64,000 nucleotides of DNA, taken from positions 1,922,001-1,986,000 of the forward strand of contig OY783221.1 of the NCBI GenBank assembly GCA_963678705.1, given 5' to 3'. Below the pieces are notes generated by a model. That model was not told the DNA's origin and searched no databases. It saw only the letters and a list, made by a program, of their open reading frames with translations. Position numbers and translations under genes: made by a program. Each line of letters starts with the position of its first letter. The first letter of the stretch is position 1. The DNA is from Panorpa germanica. Taxonomy: Eukaryota > Arthropoda > Insecta > Mecoptera > Panorpidae. Shown in pieces: positions 50,500 to 63,522 of the stretch.

Positions 50500-52650
50500 A
50501 ACCAAACACTGAACCTGGTAAACATCAACATTACGATTTGACTTATGTTTCTCAAACTTCGTTGTGGGTTAGATTATTAGTAGTGTTAATGATTGAATAG
50601 ATATTAGAATATTCTTGAGAATGTTTGGTTTGAACTAAAGACATCACAACGTCCCATTTTGAACGAGATTGTCCTGTTTCTGACATGTCAAAGACGTTAT
50701 GTTGATTTGCACATTTTAAAAGTTAGGTTATGAGTACCTCATACTTCTTTAAGTCTTTCCAATATTAAATCACAATTCTTTAGTCTAGTCTAATAATTAG
50801 TGTCTTTTGTTTAACTCCTACACCTGTTTTGTAAACAGCTAGATAATAATATTAATTACAAGTTTGCTTAATTACTTTTTGTAATAAAAATGTTAACTGT
50901 ACTCAAGTACATATACAAGAAACTGAATGGATTCCTTTTTTAAATATGGCGGCGAAATTGGAACGCACCCTTTATCGAAAATTTGCAGTCATTGGTGATA
51001 TACCAATGTGCTTTAGTTTTATTAATTGTTTATTGTTCGCCTTTCGGCTTTACAATTATCTACTAACTAATGTGCTTTAGTTTAATTCTCTAAAGAATTT
51101 CTATAATCGAATGTCAGGTCAATTGTCTATCCATATATGCATATAAATCATAATATAAAATCAGTTATAAATTGTAAATGATGTATACACAGACACTCGT
51201 ATGCATCTCTTTCACACTCTGATGTATAAAAGAGACAGCAATTCATAGAAGAGATGAGGGTAGGAATAGGGTATGACATCACACCCAGATTATTTTTACA
51301 CCTTTAGATGTCGTTAATGATGAAAAGTTAAGAAATGATCATTTTAATTGTTAACATCTCCTATAATATTGTTAATACTTCTATTAAAGAGTAATTGGAC
51401 GGCATGCTTTGCATACTTCTATCTACATAATTAAGACTTTAGCAATGTAATTCTTATAATTTTAAATAACTAATATAATGCTACATATTTAAATTTATAG
51501 GCAAAACTATTAAGTGCAAATATGCGTTAATAAATAGTTGTGGTGCTACTGCATAATTAGTATACAAAATCCGTATAAGCGTAATTGTATGAATCAAGCG
51601 GATGACTAAGATCAAAGTTATTTATAAACGATGTGGAAAATAATGGTTATTATCATCTGTACTTTTTTAAATAATGATTCGTTTTAAAACAAATAAAAAA
51701 TATCAAGTCACGCCTTATGTTACTCAATACATTTATTATTTAATTACTTATATAATTCTGAACGTCTTATCTATTTAAAAAGATTTATATATTTATTGCC
51801 ATGTTTATTAAATTCTATTTCTAAAACGCTGCAGTAATTAAATAAGTCAATATTTACATACGTATAAATGATAATATTCTGTTTTCTAGTTTTATACAAA
51901 ATATTTAAATTAGAAAATATTTGAAATAGAAATATAATTAGGTTTCAATATTACCTACAGTACAACTAGTATAAACATCAGACTTTGCTTAAAAAGATGT
52001 CGCTACCAGCTATACCAAGGATATTTATTAATATTTTTGACAATTGAATCATTATTTTAATTGTGCAATTCAATTATATTTTATTTATTAAGAATCTATT
52101 CTTTTTTAACACATTGAAAGATTTCCTCTACTTTATATTCTTTTCTATGTGTAGTTTAAATATAGGAAACTATTTTTAATCTATTTTTCTGTGACGAAAT
52201 TTATAAAAAAAAAGTAGCTGTGAAAGCTAATTTCTACATCTGCTCTTATAGTTTAAATTTGTATTTTGTGATGTGTGGTACAAGAATGTTCTTCGCAGTG
52301 AACGCTGAAGAAGTTGTTTTACACCAACCTTTACTTTCGTTACGAATACGAATATCTTTACATCGATTACTACAGTTATAGGTACTTTTTTTTACAAAGC
52401 CACGTTTTTGGTGTAATACATTATTCATATTTTTTTATTGTAATAATCTTTACTTATTGCCATGCTTTTATCAAACCATATGGACCTTACAGTTATATTT
52501 ACTTTTTTATTGTTTTGATTAGAAATTTTATTTAGAATTAGTTCTTATATTATTTAATGTGACCTAACCTATAAATTTTCAGTTATAAATACTGTTTTGT
52601 TTCAGCTTCATATAAAATTAGATATTACAAAAGTTTTATAATATTACATC
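50500..52650. other. Intergenic region between phosphatase and Bdp1 (divergent)
   Basis: AT-rich. It should hold the promoters of the distal phosphatase transcript (-) and of Bdp1 (+). A TTTCAG at about 52601-52606, about 45 bases before the Bdp1 start codon, may close a 5' UTR intron. A small open frame at 50946-51080 is listed separately. Confidence 0.45.
50946..51080 (+). CDS. Small open frame of 44 codons, uncertain
   Basis: Starts ATGGCGGCGAAATTGGAACG, a GC-rich start unlike the surrounding DNA, and encodes MAAKLERTLYRKFAVIGDIP followed by a hydrophobic stretch ending LLTNVL. It could encode a tiny membrane peptide, be the remnant of a first exon, or be chance. The sequence CTAATGTGCTTTAGTTTA near its end partly repeats TGTGCTTTAGTTTTATTA inside it. 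I do not recognise it. Confidence 0.15.
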   Translation: MAAKLERTLYRKFAVIGDIPMCFSFINCLLFAFRLYNYLLTNVL

Positions 52651-55600
52651 ATGGCAACGAGAAGAGCAAGAATAAAAGCTGTTGCTAATTTACCAATTCG
52701 ACGAAAGCCTGAGGCGAAACCTCAGGTTGCATCAGATTTAGAAAATCTGGTCACAGCATGTGCACCATCGAAATTGGTAAATTCAATTACAAGTGAAGCA
52801 CCTCTAAAAACATCACCTTTAAAACTCGTTACAAATACTCAAAGTTCTGATATTATTTTATCAGAAAATTCGGTTGAAACAGAAAATAGTAATCCATCTA
52901 TTATTAAATCTGTGGAAATAGAAAAACCAGTTACACCACCTAAAGATACATCTGTTGAAAATAATGTACATCAAAAGCAAACCATCAGACGAAGGATATG
53001 CAAACCTACGATTAGAAATCCTCCTCGTGAGAAATCTGTGATAAACTTAACGCCTAGTGAACAAACTTTAGCTACGGAAAGCATAGAACCTGCGATATTA
53101 ACGAATGTCTGTCAATCGGAAAATAATGATAATGAAATAAGTGAGTTAGAAGGAAAAGCTTCACCTATTAAACAAGCAACAAGCGAGCTAAGTAATAATG
53201 TGAACAGTAACAGTGTGCCGAGTACCGAAAATGTAAAGCCATCGATGGATGTTATAACAGCTGATAATGATGATTCGCTTTTTAATGCTCCAGCTTCACC
53301 GAGTAAGAATAGACCCAGGATTCGACCAACACCGAGATTGGGACACAGAAGAAATAGTATACAAGTAATAACAATATAGCTAATAACACTAATAATCCAT
53401 TGAATTTTTCTAACGTTAAAATATATTTAGGGTAGTGCTAGTGAATCCGAGGATGATGGTAGAAGAAGTCAAACAAGTTTTCTTCCAAATAGAATTCGTA
53501 CAGAATCATCTAGCTCATTCATAAATGACACAATTAGTGAGCCGCCTATGTCACCGAGAAAAGAAAAATTCAAACCAAGGTTTACATTTATCTTAGTTAG
53601 ATTTTTCTTTCTTTTTTCAAGTTGCTGTGCTTTTATACACCAATTCATTCAATAAATATTAATTGCAGACAAAGATCAAGGCGAACTGAGCAATCACAGA
53701 AGTTAATTGAAAGAAAGAAGGAATTTGCTTGTAAATATGGGTCAGCAATACCGGACAGAAGTAAAATGACCGTTTTCGACATGATATATTACAATCCAAG
53801 CAGTAATCCAATGAAGTAAGTTAATGGTTTAAAATCACAGCTGTGGAGTCTGTAAAAAGTATCTCCAATTCTGGATAATTTTTTTAATCCAAATTATATA
53901 TAAAAATAGTTTAGTATCCATTCAATCTACTTTGTTTTTTGTGACTACTAGAATTTTATTTATTATTTTCACGATTTAATACGTTTTAGACAACCAGAAA
54001 AGAAACCACGAGATGTAACAGATGCTAAAGTTATACAGGAAGAATCTGTAGATGATCCAACTCAAGCAGATGATGAGGATGAAGAGGAGATTGCAGTACC
54101 CCAATTAAAAGTGGGACTCAATGGAGAACTTATACTTGATGAACAAAGTTTGGTAAGATAAATTTAGTTTATTTTTACATATTTGATTGTAAATTTGATT
54201 AAAAACTATTAATAAACTAATTTTAGGTAATAGAAACAACTGGTACAAAAAAGGGAAGAGAGAAATTGGCCAATTCTGATGTAATATATGATAGTGATAA
54301 TACTTCTTATGGAATATATAAAAAACACAAACGATGTAAGGATTGGAAACCCGCAGAAACAATTAGATTTTATAATACGTTGAATAGACTTGGAACAGAT
54401 TTCTCAATGATGTTAGCATTATTTCCAGAAAGAACACGCCGAGATCTTAGAAATAAGGTAATAATTTTAATTCTGTATTTTATTATTATATAGTTTCTAT
54501 TTCTATTATTCTATTAATATGCTTTTATACTAATTAGTACAAGAAAGAAGAAAAAATAAATGGCGCATTAATTGATATGGCAATAAGAAATCCGAAAACT
54601 TTCGACATAGGAGCGTTAGAAAAACAATTTCAAGCAGAAAAAGAAGCAGCAGAGAAGGCTGAAAATGAACGTAAGAACATGAAAAAGGAGAAAAAGAAAT
54701 CTACTTACAAACGTAATAAGAAAATACGTATGTATGAATCTTCTGAAGATTCTCAAGAAGACAGCGTAAATAATGGATTACTTCATATGGCACAAAAAGC
54801 AGATCCAGATGTATTTAAAAAATATAAATTACCAACTAAACGCGAAAAAATAAAGAGAGATGCAAAGAAGAGAAAGATGGATATTAATGTTGAAGATCTT
54901 CCAGTAGAAGATGCATTAGTTAACTTAAAAGAAAATGTAAATAATACTAATACTAATTTAGAAGCTGAAAATGGAATTTTGGTATTAGCAAATACAGCAA
55001 TAAATCAAACTCTCTTGCAACAAAATGGGTTGGGCATGAATAATAATATAGAGTTACAAGAAGAGCATGTAAATGAAATAGGTAGTAAAGAAATAGAAAA
55101 TACAACACAATCTAACGCAGTACAACAAGAGAAAATGGATGTGTCTATTAATGAGGATGTAATTGGCTTATTTAATGAAGTGAATTTAACTCAGTCATGT
55201 AAAGATCTCATTGATTTACAAATACAAGAAAATATATCGAATGGTTTATCGATTGCAGAAGAAAATATATTCTGTGAAGATCAAATTGATGCATTAATGA
55301 GTGAAACTGACAATAATTTGAGCAAAGACTATGTCAATGAAATTATTATTGAAAATTCGGAAGGTGATCGTATGCATGATGATACAAATAACGTTATAGC
55401 AAATGTTCTTGAAACAAAAACATGTGAAACTAATCAAGTAAACTTGGCTAATGAAATGATTATTGAAAATCCGGAAGGTAATTGTATAGATGAATATACA
55501 AATAACGTTATAACAAATGCTCTTGAAACAAATACATGTCCAGCTAATCAAATAAACGTGGCTAATGAAATGATTATTGAAAATTCGGAAGGTAATCATA

Positions 55601-56337
55601 TGGATGGATACACAAATAACGTTAAAGCAAATGTTCTAGAAACAGATACGTGTCAACCTAATCAAATAAACGTGGCTAATGAAATCATTATTGAAAATCC
55701 GGAAGGTAATTGTATAGATGAATATACAAATAACGTTATAGCAAATGTTCTTGAAACAAAAACATGTGAAACTAATCAAATATACTTGGCTAATGAAATG
55801 ATTATTGAAAATTCGGAAGGTAATTGTATAGATGAATATACAAATAACGTTATAGCAAATGCTCTTGAAACAAATACGTGTCAACCTAATCAAATAAACG
55901 TGGCTAATGAAATCATTGTTGAAAATCCGGAAGGTAATCTGATGGAAAAATATGAAAACAACTTTATAACGAATGTTCTTGATACAAATGCATGTAAATC
56001 TAATCAAATAAACTTGGCTAATGGAAGTACAGTCGATATATCTAATATACCAATTGAAATAGACAATATAGGCGCATATAATTATAATGAAATTATAGAG
56101 GAAGACGTTAACAGTCATACAGAGACTTCTGAAGAAAATGAAATAGCTATGAATGATAATGTAGAATCTGGATCTTATGTAATTAAGGCTAAACCATGCC
56201 CAATTCGACCTAGTGTTACCATTTATGAAGTTTTCCTCAAAACCTATGAAGATGGGAAGTGCATTTTTACACCAATAGATTTAACAGAAGACGAACTGCA
56301 ATCCTGTATTAACCATATGCTACCGGTGACTGAATGA
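52651..56337 (+). CDS. Bdp1: Transcription factor TFIIIB component Bdp1 (B'')
   Basis: Exons 52651-53364, 53431-53579, 53669-53815, 53990-54152, 54227-54457 and 54538-56337 total 3204 nt (1067 aa), with consistent phases. Bdp1 is the SANT-domain subunit of TFIIIB. With TBP and Brf1 it recruits and opens promoters for RNA polymerase III (tRNA, 5S, U6). Diagnostic features: the N-terminus MATRRARIKAVANLPIRRKP; the motif MTVFDMIYYNP (about residues 321-331); an acidic stretch (DDEDEEEIAVPQLKVGLNGE); the SANT/Myb domain (about 428-476: DWKPAETIRFYNTLNRLGTD to RRDLRNKYKKEEK); and a lysine-rich segment after it. Residues 734-961 are six near-identical 38-residue repeats not expected in the family core. 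The C-terminus (CPIRPSVTIYEVFLKTYEDG) is again conserved-looking. It is convergent with oxt. Confidence 0.95.
55333..56016 (+). repeat. Six tandem 114-bp repeats inside Bdp1
   Basis: Each unit encodes 38 residues of the form ANE(M/I)IIEN(P/S)EGN followed by YTNNVIANVLETxTCxxNQI. Units start at 55333, 55447, 55561, 55675, 55789 and 55903. Units 2, 4 and 5 share the variant GNCIDEYTNN. Units 1 and 6 are the most diverged. The period is a multiple of three, so the frame is kept. Confidence 0.95.
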
Positions 56338-57847
56338 AATTATATTTAGTACGTAATAGTTTATACATCTTTGTTAAAGAGTTATAAAAATGTTAAGATA
56401 TAACGTTATTTTTTTATTGAATTGCATGATTAATGAAATCTATAAAAATTCTTATTTCTAAACGTTGTTACGATTTAAACTTTTAAAAGTTTTAATGTAA
56501 ATTTTTTTAACTAACTATTTTTATGTTGTTTAGTATAGTATATATTTATTTTTATAGAATAATTTATGAAATAAATTTTTTCATACAGTATTGAGATTGT
56601 AAAATTCTTTTTACTGCAAATAATGTTACAAAAGATCAATAATTAGCCTTATAGAATTAAACTTTTTGTAAGCAATATTATATATAATAATAATATAAAA
56701 CAATATTTCATTTTTATAAATATTTTTTGTATATTATACATTGTAAAAATAAAATGCCGAATTTATGTGAAATAAATTATTTTGATTGAATATTTTTTTT
56801 TAATAAATGTATGAAAACCATATAACGTAAATAAAACTGCTATTGTAATATGAATATATATCACTTTAATAACAATAAATACAAGTTAAGGAACACAAAC
56901 AATTACAAAAATTAAGACTAAATTAATATCTTGACTAATAAAATATTTTCTTTTGGCAGAATATTGTAATAACCTGCTACTAAATGGCACAGCTTCCTTT
57001 CTTGTTTTCTCGTTTAATAATATATTTTTCGACACATAAATATACGTATTATGTTTTTGTATCTATAAATCTAATGATCCCACATATGGAATTTTGTATA
57101 GAAAAGAACAATACGTTTTTACATTTGTAAATTGAAAGAATCCACGCAAAATAAAGTAATTACTTTTTATTTGTTACGGTAAGGGCACACTGTGGTATAC
57201 TCTTATTTCAATTTTATAACAATAAATATTATAACGAAATTTCCGTTAAGTACATATTTAATATTAACATTATTTACAGGTGACTTCATTAAGATTTTAG
57301 TAGAAATGGTAACGGACTAACGCTTTGAATAGATTACAATAAATTGAAAAGTAAAAATTATTTAAATTTAATAATTAAAATTAATGTAATTATTAATATA
57401 ATTTTACGACTAAAACAATGAGAGTAGATTTCGAATAGAAGTGTTCGGTTTATTTCGATTATAAAAATAGGTTTCTATTTTAATTGAAATATAATTATTA
57501 TTTAACAAATTCTTAAATTTATATGATTGCTATTTTACTAATTTTATGTTTCATTTATCGAAATATAAATTTAATTTACAATTTTAAAAATACTATCTAT
57601 AATTTATGTCATTTTATCTTAAATATTATAGTATTGTCATTTGTATTTTAAATCAAAGTTAATATATTTCCTTATATTATTACTTAAAAAGGTTCTATGT
57701 ACATTCAGTGACAAAACAATCGCTTAAAAACGCGATTTAAACATTATCATATTTGTTTGTTCTTATGGAAATATTGCCGTGCTTGATATTTGAGAATAGA
57801 TTTGTAAAATAATAGATGCCAAGGATAAACAAATTGAACAAACAATG
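56338..57847. other. Convergent 3' intergenic region of Bdp1 and oxt
   Basis: Extremely AT-rich, with no coding exon seen. A plus-strand AATAAA at 56570-56575 is a reasonable polyadenylation signal for Bdp1. No single clear signal for oxt stands out among the many A/T runs. Confidence 0.5.
56570..56575 (+). terminator. Polyadenylation signal candidate of Bdp1
   Basis: AATAAA 233 nt after the Bdp1 stop codon; other A/T-rich variants lie nearby. Confidence 0.4.
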
Positions 57848-60800
57848 TTAATGTCTATTTAATCTTTGGGTATTCTTGTTAATTGTGCTCACGAAGCTTT
57901 TAGGATCAGGGGCAAATGAACTCCATACTGTAGCTTTACAAGGATCAAGTTTAATTTTACCACACTTTAAAATATCCATTGCAATGTTACTATTTTTAGA
58001 AACGAGACACGTACCTAACGAGCTATAAAATTTAGATGTTAAGCTATCTATCCATTCTTGTAAATCAAGTCCAGTTCTTTTAGAATTCGCTATAGATTTA
58101 TTTTCCAAAATAGCTCTTTCTGAAACGGATGGTAAAAATACTTCCCATTCAGTGGCGGTAAAACTATTTTTATATGAATGTATCGAGCCCATATGAATGG
58201 AATCTGTTTGGGATTGAGTGATTTCATTCCCAGACAAATATTGTAAAGGTGTTACGAGAAATTTATTTTGTATTATAACTATTTTGTTATGAATGATACG
58301 AACGCTCCAAATTCCAGGTAAATGTGGTTCTTTAATATTAGATTTTACAAAATTAAATACGTGCCCGTCTTCTATGTGTACATCAGAGACATCTGCCAAA
58401 TTTCCTGCAGGGTCTATCCACAACACAGTCACGTTGAATGAATTAGAAGTTTCAGTTCCTGGTAGAAATTCATATACTAAAATCAGTTCCGAATAAGGTC
58501 CTAATGTACGTCCAAAATTTCTTGAAATTTGTTCTTTTTGATCATACTCTGAACTTACAACAATTGATTTCAATCGTTTTACTAACTGAGATGTTTTTTG
58601 TAATTGTATGTAGTGCTGTGGCTTTACCCATGTTTCCATTTTAATATCATCGTTACCATCGATATATCCATCATTAAGTAATAACAGTCCTTTGTATTTA
58701 TCATTTAAAAAATAAGAAGTGACTTCTAATAATGTTTTCACATTCACACTACATTTTTCACTTTGTAACGTTTTAGAATGAATTCGAATTAAACTATTAG
58801 CTACAGTTATTAGAGCGTCATCAGGAGGTGGACTTAAGTCGGCCAAATGATATACACTTTGCCAATAGCTATGCAAATTTGGCACATCATATGTGTATGA
58901 TCCATATAACCATTCCTCTACATTTAATATTATCTCTTGGTTTATCACAGGTTCAAATTTACGTGCGAAAAATAATTGTCTATTTTCTGTAAGCTGCAAT
59001 CTAGGCCAATCATCTATTTTAAAATCGTTTGGACTACAGCCACACCAGTCCACTATATGCTTATACTGGCACTTACATCCCAGGCGCCGCTTCCAATTTG
59101 TTACATGTAAATTATTATCTACGTACGTATTACAAAAACGTGAATTTCGTAATGCTGTGTGAAAAAATGATTCTGCAGGTAATAGAGTATGGTAAAATAT
59201 TATTAATAATCCTTTGACTAAATCATCGGGGTTTGTAACATAAGTAACAAATTCACGTGATAATGAAACCCAATCACTTCCCCCATCTATTTGTATACCC
59301 CACGGTAACACTCGATCTCCTGTCCTCCACATATGAGTATCACACTCCACAAATGTTTTATCTAGGCCTTGCTTTTGAATAAATCGCTGCACTTCTCTGC
59401 CGTGAGATTTAACAAAATTTCGACCTTTATTTGCTGTTAAAAATTCTACGAGTTTTGTATTAGTTTTTACTGGAAAATCACTTTCACTTAAATTTATAAC
59501 GAAATCCCATTTCCAGTTGATTTCTATTAATTCTTTCATAGATGCTAGAAGCATTTTTAGTAGAGATGCTCCACCCCATATTGTTGAAAATCGTTGTCGA
59601 GCTAGTTTTATGTTTTCAAATTTTGTTTCTAATGACAGAAGTTCTCTGAATAAATAATCTTGTCTCTACAAATAATTTAAATAAATGTGAGCATTATGTA
59701 TTAGACTTCAATCATTCTATTAAATTCCTATACTAAGACTAAACTTACAGAATCCACATGAATGTAGAAATAATGGTCAGTATGAAAGAGAGCCTTAATT
59801 AATCTGTAGACTTGTCTTGTTGCGCGACCATTAAGCGTTAGCAAATAGGCAATTCGCACAGGCTTCTCAAATGGATCTGCCGTAATTTCTGCGACTTGCG
59901 GCGAGAACTCTATAAAAAAAAACAACTCCATAAATACAGAAATTTTAAAACAATAAGAAAACAATGTTTTTACATACTTGCAATCCCAGTTTCATATATA
60001 TTAATAGTAAAATAACCTCCACAGGCCTCTCTAGCATCTCCAGAACACTTCATATTACATGACGAATCTGGAAGTTTCGCTGCAGAGGGTGGAGGACTTA
60101 TTCCACAAAAGCATTCAGTTCTATAACAAATAAAGTTATTGTATAAATATGACAAGCGTATTGCGAAATACATTAAAAGTCGTTGTAAAATAATCTTAAT
60201 TACGTGTATTGAACCCCAGCATACGGGAATCCTGACTGCAGGCACATTCTTATACAATTCTTGGGAGAGTTTGTAGTTTTGTAATTAACATAATAACCAG
60301 ATAATAAACGAAAATTCTTTTCATCTTTATAACATCCTAAAGGAGTGTTTGCTTTAAATGCATCACTAGGACATGAATTAGGAAGCTGTTCCGCATAAAA
60401 TCTGTTATCTTGTATCAAACATGTAACATTAGATATATATTGCTTACAGCTTTGTGTTTTTGCTCTATGTATGGCTGAGATTGCTTCTTTTGTGACAATA
60501 TCACAAGCAGGAGTGAAATCTAATTCATCTAAACGTAGAACAGTCTTATTAAATCGGAGATTTCCATAATTCTTTGGCTCCACCTTAGGTTTAGAGTTAT
60601 GCACGGAATTAGGATTATTTTGTATATCTTCATCATCAATTAAATGATTTTTATATTTTCTTGATGATATACTTCCGCCTTCTTTTTTATACTCTCTGTT
60701 GTTTAAACCATTGTAGTTATTTGGAGAATTTGTATTAATCGCCAATGATTTATATGCTAAATATATTTGTACACAGAGTATCATGAAACCTATAACAAAA

Positions 60801-60856
60801 AATACACGGTATCTCTGAAACCAACGACAAGCACACACCCGTATAACTGCCATCAC
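57848..60856 (-). CDS. oxt: Peptide O-xylosyltransferase
   Basis: Exons on the minus strand: 60204-60856, 59978-60120, 59749-59909 and 57848-59665, totalling 2775 nt (924 aa). It is a Golgi type II membrane enzyme that transfers xylose from UDP-xylose to serine of proteoglycan core proteins, the first step of heparan and chondroitin sulfate chains. Visible parts: a short cytosolic tail and signal anchor (about residues 17-36, [17 protein letters not shown]); a stem; a WSC domain (about 174-265, [16 protein letters not shown] to [20 protein letters not shown]); a GT14/core-2-type glycosyltransferase domain (about 282-540, [59 protein letters not shown]); and the xylosyltransferase C-terminal domain. 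The length fits the family. The start was chosen as the first ATG of the open frame; a second Met follows immediately. It is divergent from the ZAD zinc-finger gene. Confidence 0.96.
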
Positions 60857-61391
60857 TCCAATAAACTTGACACATTTGTATTAATTAGTAGATATTTAAT
60901 TAGAAATTGTACTTCTGTATTACTATCAAGCGGTCACTATAACCTTACATTTCAGTCACACCTTTATAACCAGTACACTGAATTAACATTTTATTTAACA
61001 ACGAAAATTAAATTGATATGTATTACAAACATTATATCTCAAACGACATAATTCTGCGTATAGTTTTTAGTTAGAAATAAAGAATTTGTTTTAAGAATCC
61101 TTGCCTTAAAATAACCTACTGTCATATTCATTTTGTTTCTCACTTGCTTCTCAAAATTGCCAACAGAGTAGCTGGTTTGAAATATTCTTTATGTTCAGAT
61201 ATTGCTATCTCGTCAGGCGCTAAAATTTAATATGATTTATCTCATATTATCTGACATCTGACATTATCTTTGCTGTCAAATAAATATTCCTACTATTTTA
61301 ACTTTGTAAGAAAAATATATTTACTAAACTTTTAATATCATCATTAAAATAAACTTATTTTTAAGCAAAATAATAAATAAAGGTAGTTCTA
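60857..61391. promoter_or_regulatory. Shared divergent promoter region of oxt and the ZAD gene
   Basis: 535 bp separate the two start codons, which point away from each other. Both 5' UTRs and both core promoters must lie here unless there are upstream non-coding exons. I see no convincing TATA box. Confidence 0.6.
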
Positions 61392-62917
61392 ATGGATGAC
61401 AGTATATTATGTCGCACTTGTGAATCAAATAACAATTTAACCTCTATATTTATTAACGATGAAACTACAATTTCTTTTAAATTAATGGCTTGCGCCAATA
61501 TACAGGTAACACAAGCTTTATTTTCCTTGTTTATTGCGGTAGTCGTTAAATTATTATATGATTTTAGGTATCTGAAGCAGATAGCCTGCCAAAAATGATA
61601 TGCTTGAAGTGCCTTAGTATGCTGGACAATGCATATCGCTTTAAGTTACAATGTGAAACAGTGGATTACAAATTTCGTCAACATGTATTAAATAAAGAAA
61701 ATATACAAGATTCTCTAGAGGACATAAAATATGACTCTGATCATATGGCAGTACATGGCGAATATGAAAATGAGTACGAAGTTTATTGCAATGAGGATTT
61801 GATGGAACAACCTGACAGTAAACTAGATATTATCTATGCGGAAATGGATCACTGTTACACAAAGGATATTAACAGTCTTAACTTAAAAAGACAATTACCC
61901 AAACGTACCTCTAAAATAAAGAAGGAAACTTCAAACTCCAAAATATATTCCTGCACAGGTTGTAGTAATACGTTTGAGAAATATTCAGAATTAAGGGAAC
62001 ATAAAAAAATACATGGAATAAATAAATATGTTTGCAATGTCTGCGACAAAGCGTTTCGAGACAAAACAAAATTGTCACGGCATTTAGTCACACATAAGGA
62101 TATTGAGGAGTGTGCAATTCATGAATGTGAGATTTGCAATAAGAAATATACAAGTAAAGGCAACTTAGGAAGACATATGCTTAGCCACAGCGATGAAAAA
62201 CGTCACGTTTGCGATGTTTGCGGCAAAAGATTCATACAGTCTTCTACCTTGAAAACGCATGCCCTAATACATCAAGAAACTAAGGCTTTTCCATGTAAAA
62301 GCTGCGGTAAAGCTTTCCGCACTAAGAGATATTTATTAAAGCACAGAGAAAATATACACAACGAAATTATTGAGGAAAATTCATATACTTGTACAATTTG
62401 CAAAGCAAAATTTGTAAATGAACGTAATCTAAATTGGCATATGAAGAATCATGTTGCGAATCCAAATATCAAAAGTGAACATGATAAACCTCCAGTTTCA
62501 ATTTGTAATTATTGTGGGAAAAGTTTTAAAACAATTAGTCAGTTGAACATACATAATCGTGTTCATACAGGCGAAAAACCACACGAATGTCCCATTTGTA
62601 AAAAGACTTTTAGTTTCAAAAGCACATTTATGTATCATATGCATTATCACAATGATGTTCGTCCTTATGTCTGCAAAGTTTGTGGTAAAGCCTTCCGACA
62701 ACCCGCGCATTTAAAGAACCATTCTGCGGTGCATACAGGTGTTAAAGCATTCACCTGCAACTTTTGCAATAAAAATTTTGCAGTGAAATCTAATTTACGA
62801 ATACACATTCGTATTCATACAGGAGAAAGGCCTTACGTTTGCTCTGTATGTGAACAGGGATTTGTAGATTCCAATGGTCTTAAAAAACACATTAAGAAAC
62901 ACGATATGCATTCATAA
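61392..62917 (+). CDS. ZAD-domain C2H2 zinc-finger protein, 11 fingers
   Basis: Two exons, 61392-61505 and 61568-62917, give 1464 nt (487 aa). The 62-nt intron has GTAACA/TTTTAG borders and is not a multiple of three. The N-terminus is a zinc-finger-associated domain (ZAD, about residues 1-75) with the four cysteines CRTC (7, 10) and CLKC (50, 53); ZADs mediate dimerisation in arthropod transcription factors. After an acidic linker come eleven C2H2 fingers at about residues 165-485, beginning YSCTGCSNTFEKYSELREH and ending YVCSVCEQGFVDSNGLKKH. TGEKP/TGERP linkers are present only after fingers 7 and 10, with a TGVKA form after 9. Role: sequence-specific nuclear DNA binding. ZAD genes expand by lineage, so orthology is not assignable. 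Confidence 0.95.
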
Positions 62918-63522
62918 CTATAGTTATTTATAATGTTTTAATTACATTACATTTTTAAAAATATGTTTAAGCTGAATCTATTCAGGAAGATGTTTCCCTC
63001 GTTTTGATACGATAAAATTTAGAGGGTATAGTTTAAATTATGACAGTTCGGCGGTAATTCATGCTTATAAAAGCTGTATATATTTACGATACAGTGCTCT
63101 TTCGTTCTATCGTAGATTTATACGGCATCACTTTAAGCATGAATCCGCGACGAACAGCACATAAAATTAACTGCGGAAAGAAATACATAACGAAGTTAAC
63201 ATTTTTTATTTATAGAAATACTGTAAATTGTTAGGTAATGTTCTTATAGTTGCTTTAATTTTGTCTTATACCTATCTTTTAGGTTTTATGTTACTGGTTT
63301 ATATTTAGTTATTTAAAAACTATTCAATTGTTTTAAACTTTTCAAATAAAATTTTTATTCCGCTAAATGGTTCTATTATTATTTTCAAATCAAAGATGGC
63401 ACCATATTACCAATCTCTAAGATGTCTACTATATGTCAAAATATTATTTTCTGTCTATTCTAACCTTAAATTAATTGAAATATTTTTATATCTAATATAT
63501 ATAGTTATTAGTCAATATAATA
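62918..63522. other. Intergenic region, ZAD gene 3' UTR and CWC27 promoter
   Basis: AT-rich. AATAAA at 63345-63350 may end the ZAD transcript. The CWC27 5' UTR must begin somewhere in the last ~150 bp. No coding exon seen. Confidence 0.5.
63345..63350 (+). terminator. Polyadenylation signal candidate of the ZAD gene
   Basis: AATAAA within TTCAAATAAAATTTTTATTC, 428 nt after the stop codon; earlier weaker variants cannot be excluded. Confidence 0.35.

Noticed and set aside
54105..54362. 85-codon minus-strand frame
   Set aside because: Antisense shadow of the Bdp1 SANT exon and its flanking intron.
61855..62710. Antisense frames in the zinc-finger gene
   Set aside because: Shadows of the C2H2 repeats on the coding strand.
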